DNA of 35,790 nucleotides from Acidobacteriota bacterium (lineage in GTDB: Bacteria; Acidobacteriota; Terriglobia; Terriglobales; Acidobacteriaceae): assembly GCA_021781495.1 (NCBI GenBank), contig JAJXWS010000032.1, positions 1 to 35,790 on the forward strand. Reading direction: 5' to 3'. Positions 32,199-35,790 of the stretch are shown piece after piece. The notes beneath the pieces are model-generated. The model made no database searches and was not told where the DNA came from. It saw nothing but the letters and a program-made list of their open reading frames with translations. The position numbers and the translations under genes were made by a program. Each line of letters begins with the position of its first letter. Position 1 is the stretch's first letter.

Positions 32199-35141
32199 TT
32201 AGTTCACATTGAGTGTCAACTGTACAGAGTCGGTAACGGCGGAGTTGCTCGAGTCGGTTCCGATCACGGTAAGCGGGTAGCTGCCCTTGGCCACCACGCC
32301 GCCGCCGCCACCACCACCGCTGGTGCTGGAACCGCCGCCGCAGCCGACAGCCATGCTGGCCACGCCCAGCAGCAGGACGCAACCCATCATGGTGAGCCAC
32401 TTGGCGCGCCGCTTGCGCAGCCCCAGCAGCAGGAAGCCGCCCAGCGCCGCCGCGCCGATGGGTACAGCCTTACGCGCCGGCGTGTTTGCGGGAGCCGCCG
32501 GCGTGCCACCGGAGGAAGATTTCACGAACAGATGCCTGGTTCCCGGCTGCGAGGCCGTGGTTGCGCTGCTGCACGCGCTTTGCGAGGTGTACAGCGTCAG
32601 CGTAGCCGTGGCCGTTCCGTTGGCAGGGACAGCCGTGTTGGACAGCGTGTAGCAGCCATACGTCTGCAGAGATGTGCTGGAGGTGGACAGGCTGAACTTC
32701 ACCGTTCCGGAGTAGCCCAGCGTCGAGGTCAGGGTGAGGGTCGACGTACCGGAGCTGCCCTGGTTCACGTTCATGGTGGTGGGGTTTGCCGAGAGCGTGA
32801 AGCCCGGCGCCTGCACCTGCACGGAGGTTGCTCCCGTTGAGGCTGCAAAGATGCCATTGCCCGTGTACTGCGCCACCACGGAGTGTGCTCCCCCCGTCGT
32901 GAACGTCGTGGTGAAGGTGGCCGTGCCGTTGGAGCTCAGGGTGAGGGTCTGCGTGGACCCGCCGCTGCTGTACGTCGTGCCGCCGCCGTCGATGGAGACA
33001 TTCACCGTGCCGCTGGAGACGGTGCTGCCACCCACCAGGGAAACGGTGACGGTGAAGGTGACCGGCACGTTGACGTTGATCGAGGAGCTGGAGGCCGAAA
33101 CCGTCGTGGTGGTGCCCATCAGCGAGGTGGTGGCCGCGGGCCAGGTGGTGGCCGCTGCCAGAACGCCCAGGTCCACGGAGCCAAGGCCCGTCACCGGGTC
33201 ATAGCCGGCGTTGGTGTTGTAGTGGGTGGTGCTGCCGCTGGTGCTGCTGCAGTAGGTTGACCCGGCAAGGCAGTAGTTGTTGCCGCTGGTGATGTCGTGG
33301 AACGCGGCCGCATAGGTGGTGCTGTTGGAGGCCAGCGAGTAGAGCGTGGGGTTCACCAGTCCCTGTCCCGTGGTGTAGCCACGCGCCTCGCCGATAAGGG
33401 CCAGCATGCCCGCAAAGATCGGTGTGGCAAAGCTGGTGCCACCGGCCAGCGTCAGGTAGTTGCCGCCGGAGACCGTGTCGCGGAAGCTGGCGCCGTTGGT
33501 GCAGCTGGAGGCCTGCGCCGCGGAAGTGGTCGAGCCCGTGTACCATGCGCTCGGATCGCTGGTGCAGTAGAGATACGCTACATAGTTCGGTGAAGAGAAG
33601 AGCGAGATATCCGGCACGTCGCGCTTGCCGTCTGCTGGAATGCCCGGAACGCCCGCCTGCCAGTTGGGCTTGCTGAACAGCGTGCTCACGCCGCCGCCGG
33701 TGGCGCTCAGGCCGTTGCTGCTGCTGTCATCGTTCCACGCCACCTCTGGCATGTACTTGAGAGCCGAGGAGATGAGATCGGTTCCGCTCGCAGATTGCCA
33801 GTAGGCGGAGCCGGCGGTGTAGTAGGCCGAGTTGGCCTGCGAAATCTCAGTCCCGCCTACGCCCAGGACATACGGGCTGCTGGCGGGGTAGTTCACGGCC
33901 AGCGCTTCCTGGACGGCCAGCGAGGGGCTGGTGGTGGTCGGGCTCTGGAAACAGGCCGTCGAGCCCTGGTCGCCGGATGCGGAAAGGATCGTCTGCCCCT
34001 GCGCCGAGGCCTGCTGCAGGATGGGTTCCATCTGCGTCTGGAAGTTGTTCAGCAGAGACTCGCAGGCGCCGTAGCTCACGCTGATGATGTTGGCCAGCTT
34101 CTCGTCCACGGTGAAGCCGATTGAGTCAAAGATGCCGCTGGTGGTGGTGCTGTTGCCGGTGAACACAAAGTAGATGGTGGCTCCGGGCGCAATGGCGCTG
34201 GACCACTCCAGGTCGAGGTCGGACTCGGACTCATCTCCCTGGTAGATGGTGGCGACGCCGGACGTGGGCACCAGGACCTTGATCGGATCCTTGACCGGCA
34301 TCCCGGCCGCCTTCTGGAAGTTCTCCACGTCGCTCAGGCTCACGTCCGACTGGCCCATGATGGCGATGCTCTGGCCGGTGCCGTCAATTCCGGTGCTGGT
34401 CAGTGGGGCAAAGTCGTACACCGTCTTGATGTCCTGCGGGGCAAAGAACACGTTGCCGCTCAGGCTGGAGGTAAACGCCGGGCGAGCCTTCTGAATAAGG
34501 TCCGCGCTGGCCGGCAGGCGCATGGAGCGCGGCTTGAAGTCGCTGAGGTTGCGGATGCCCGCCACCGTGGAGGCAAACGCGGTGGGCAGCGAAATCTCGG
34601 TCGAAGGCGAGATGTGCTGCTTGCCGTCCACCTTGTAGTAGTGCATCTCGGTGCGGAAGGCCTGCTCCACCTGCCCCGCGGTGCCGGAGAAGCGGATGGA
34701 GTTGCGGGCGCGGGCGACAGCGTCGATGCTGAACCCCTGCTGTTGCAGCCAGCCCGTCACCTGGTCAATGTCCGACTGCGCCATGCCGAACTGCGCGCCA
34801 AACTGCTCCGGCGAGAGCCACTTGTGAAAGAGCGGCGAGGCCGGATCCTGCTGCGCCGCCAGCAGGGCATTCAGCGCCGACTGCTGCATCGGGGTGCGGT
34901 TGAACACCAGCGTCATGCCCACCATGGGGGTGTTGGCGGGCACGCGGCCGGAATCGAACTCCGGCTGGGCCACCATGGGCCGCGAACCCTTCACGGGAGC
35001 CACTTCCGCGCTGGAGATGCCGTCCTGGATGCGGGCAAGTGGGGTCTGCGCCGCAAGTGTGGTCGCCGCAAGGGCGCATGCGGCCAGCCACCCGCAAATT
35101 CCAAGCCGCTTTTGCTGGATGAGTGCAAGCAGATTCGTCAT
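32199..35141 (-). CDS. Sedolisin (S53) protease with Ig-like repeats and C-terminal anchor-like module
   Basis: This 980-residue secreted acid protease has a signal peptide (GWLAACALAATTLAAQ). A pro-kumamolisin activation domain follows (about residues 50-200, FHKWLSPEQFGAQFGMAQSDIDQV). The S53 catalytic domain carries Glu306 and Asp310 in ESDLDLEW, oxyanion Asp391 in SASGDQGS and Ser570 in GGTSFATP. Ca-binding DPVTGLGSVDL closes it. Then come Ser/Thr-rich Ig-like repeats (TVSASSSSINVNVPVTFTVTV, FTLSANPTTMNVNQGSSGTSTLTL). The tail has a hydrophobic stretch (893-908), RKRR (909-912), a second hydrophobic stretch (915-933), Cys934-GGG, a Gly run and a final beta-strand. ATG 35141 has GAGG 6 nt upstream; ATG 35147 is the alternative. 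Confidence 0.93.
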   Translation of the reverse strand: MTNLLALIQQKRLGICGWLAACALAATTLAAQTPLARIQDGISSAEVAPVKGSRPMVAQPEFDSGRVPANTPMVGMTLVFNRTPMQQSALNALLAAQQDPASPLFHKWLSPEQFGAQFGMAQSDIDQVTGWLQQQGFSIDAVARARNSIRFSGTAGQVEQAFRTEMHYYKVDGKQHISPSTEISLPTAFASTVAGIRNLSDFKPRSMRLPASADLIQKARPAFTSSLSGNVFFAPQDIKTVYDFAPLTSTGIDGTGQSIAIMGQSDVSLSDVENFQKAAGMPVKDPIKVLVPTSGVATIYQGDESESDLDLEWSSAIAPGATIYFVFTGNSTTTSGIFDSIGFTVDEKLANIISVSYGACESLLNNFQTQMEPILQQASAQGQTILSASGDQGSTACFQSPTTTSPSLAVQEALAVNYPASSPYVLGVGGTEISQANSAYYTAGSAYWQSASGTDLISSALKYMPEVAWNDDSSSNGLSATGGGVSTLFSKPNWQAGVPGIPADGKRDVPDISLFSSPNYVAYLYCTSDPSAWYTGSTTSAAQASSCTNGASFRDTVSGGNYLTLAGGTSFATPIFAGMLALIGEARGYTTGQGLVNPTLYSLASNSTTYAAAFHDITSGNNYCLAGSTYCSSTSGSTTHYNTNAGYDPVTGLGSVDLGVLAAATTWPAATTSLMGTTTTVSASSSSINVNVPVTFTVTVSLVGGSTVSSGTVNVSIDGGGTTYSSGGSTQTLTLSSNGTATFTTTFTTGGAHSVVAQYTGNGIFAASTGATSVQVQAPGFTLSANPTTMNVNQGSSGTSTLTLTSTLGYSGTVKFSLSTSSTSLQTYGCYTLSNTAVPANGTATATLTLYTSQSACSSATTASQPGTRHLFVKSSSGGTPAAPANTPARKAVPIGAAALGGFLLLGLRKRRAKWLTMMGCVLLLGVASMAVGCGGGSSTSGGGGGGGVVAKGSYPLTVIGTDSSNSAVTDSVQLTLNVN

Positions 35142-35435
35142 AGCCATCCTCGTTTTACAAAGGGTTAAGAGCCACGCCAGACTACCTCCGGCCAGCAAGC
35201 CGGATCGGCGAAAGGATTATTACATTTCTCCGGGGGTACGGCCGGAGGGGAATCATGCACAATCAACGCCGGCTAACCAGGCACTGCGTGTCTGCCGGGC
35301 CGGTCCGCTCCTAGACAAAATACACCTGTTCGTATGCTTAGACTCCAATTTACGAACAAAGTTGTACGAATTGCCGGAGCATTGCGGGACAAAAAATTTG
35401 GACGCTGTCGGGATAACGGACAGCTGGAGAGGGAT
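35142..35435. other. Intergenic region upstream of the S53 gene
   Basis: About 290 bases, visibly more AT-rich than the genes beside it. It contains GTTCGTA (35328-35334), TACGAAC (35351-35357) and TACGAAT (35365-35371), an inverted pair plus a third copy that could be regulator sites. On the minus strand AATAAT near 35217-35222 could serve as a -10 box, but no -35 box fits. No gene is supported. Confidence 0.4.
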
Positions 35436-35790
35436 TTAGCTGGCCGCAGGAGTGCGGGACATGAGGCGCAGCGCCGCCCGGCCCTTGCGAGGCGGAACGA
35501 AGTGGTCGCTTCGCCACGCGATGGCCAGCTTCTCCCGGCCCAGCAGTTTGCGAATCTGGCCGCGGGCATGCTCGGCCCACGGGCCGTCCTTGTCCAGCCG
35601 GATGTAGGCCTGCCAGTGGCGCAGCGCGGCACGGCGGTCTCCCTTGCGCTCAAAGGCCAGCGCCAGGTTGTAGTGCGCGTCTGCGTAGCGGGGCGAGAGG
35701 GCCACGGCGCGCTGGTAGGCGGCAATCGACTCGTCCGGCCGCTCCAGCTCGTCCAGCACATTGCCCAGGTCAAAGAAGGCCAGCACGTAT
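35436..35790 (-). CDS. Tetratricopeptide-repeat protein, N-terminus beyond window
   Basis: Only the C-terminal 118 or so residues are inside the window. They show TPR helices: FFDLGNVLDELERPDESIAAYQRAVALSPRYADAHYNLALAFERKGDRRAALRHWQAYIRLDKDGPWAEHARGQIRKLL. The frame is open to the window edge, and the sequence entering at the edge (YVLAFFDLGNV) already lies within a repeat, so the gene continues upstream. The C-terminal pattern recalls TPR proteins common in acidobacteria, but any N-terminal domain is not visible. The tail after the repeats is basic and ends LMSRTPAAS. The partner cannot be inferred. Confidence 0.8.
   Translation of the reverse strand, partial: YVLAFFDLGNVLDELERPDESIAAYQRAVALSPRYADAHYNLALAFERKGDRRAALRHWQAYIRLDKDGPWAEHARGQIRKLLGREKLAIAWRSDHFVPPRKGRAALRLMSRTPAAS

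Noticed and set aside
1-35790. CRISPR array, insertion sequence, rRNA operon, riboswitch
   Set aside because: No regularly spaced repeats, transposase-like gene, rRNA segment or recognisable riboswitch core was seen on reading both strands.

Overview
The window is a GC-rich chromosomal segment without phage, transposon or CRISPR structure. The gene families point to an acidobacterium, most likely Terriglobia/Acidobacteriaceae. Pointers are an S53 sedolisin with Ig-like repeats and a GCGGG-containing C-terminal tail, a small secreted 'IPFDFYVG' protein, an MFS/spermidine-synthase-like fusion, a bactofilin, and an EF-G-like GTPase with divergent switch regions. This assignment is inference from family content; no 16S rRNA is present.

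Layout. (1) 1-1891 (-): EF-G-like GTPase, cut at the left edge. (2) 2268-8284 (-): a tight purL-purF-membrane protein operon with a 4-nt overlap and a 6-nt gap. (3) 8568-13636: a carbohydrate module with an SSF sodium symporter (+), a LacI/GalR regulator (-, convergent with the symporter) and a secreted GH35 beta-galactosidase (+, divergent from the regulator). Both transport and hydrolase genes have a sigma70-like promoter followed directly by copies of one CG-centred palindrome. (4) 13756-16373: tRNA-Leu(CAA), a secreted POTRA-array protein, a small secreted protein, a perfect hairpin, and tRNA-Pro(GGG) on the minus strand. (5) 16522-22620: YggX-like Fe(II)-trafficking protein, small DUF4870-type membrane protein, RNase R, bactofilin and MurJ. 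(6) 22691-26482: periplasmic prolyl oligopeptidase and a GAF-EAL c-di-GMP phosphodiesterase. (7) 26501-32082: RlmI-like rRNA methyltransferase, a monohaem cytochrome c, a bifunctional Rel, and an acyl-CoA dehydrogenase whose stop overlaps that of rel. (8) 32199-35790 (-): S53 protease with its terminator, and the C-terminal end of a TPR protein cut by the right edge.

How it works together. Most genes are housekeeping: purine synthesis, RNA turnover, cell wall, stringent response. The clearest accessory circuit is the symporter/LacI/GH35 module, which looks like a galactoside-utilisation regulon whose operators can be read directly from the sequence. Signal peptides on the GH35, POTRA, 144-aa, prolyl oligopeptidase, cytochrome and S53 proteins indicate an active exported proteome suited to polymer degradation.

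Nothing here is a clearly new multi-gene defence or mobile system. The best candidates for undescribed biology are the shared operator architecture, the C-terminal module of the S53 protease, the barrel-less POTRA protein, and a rel gene with TATAAT placed so that its mRNA could be leaderless.
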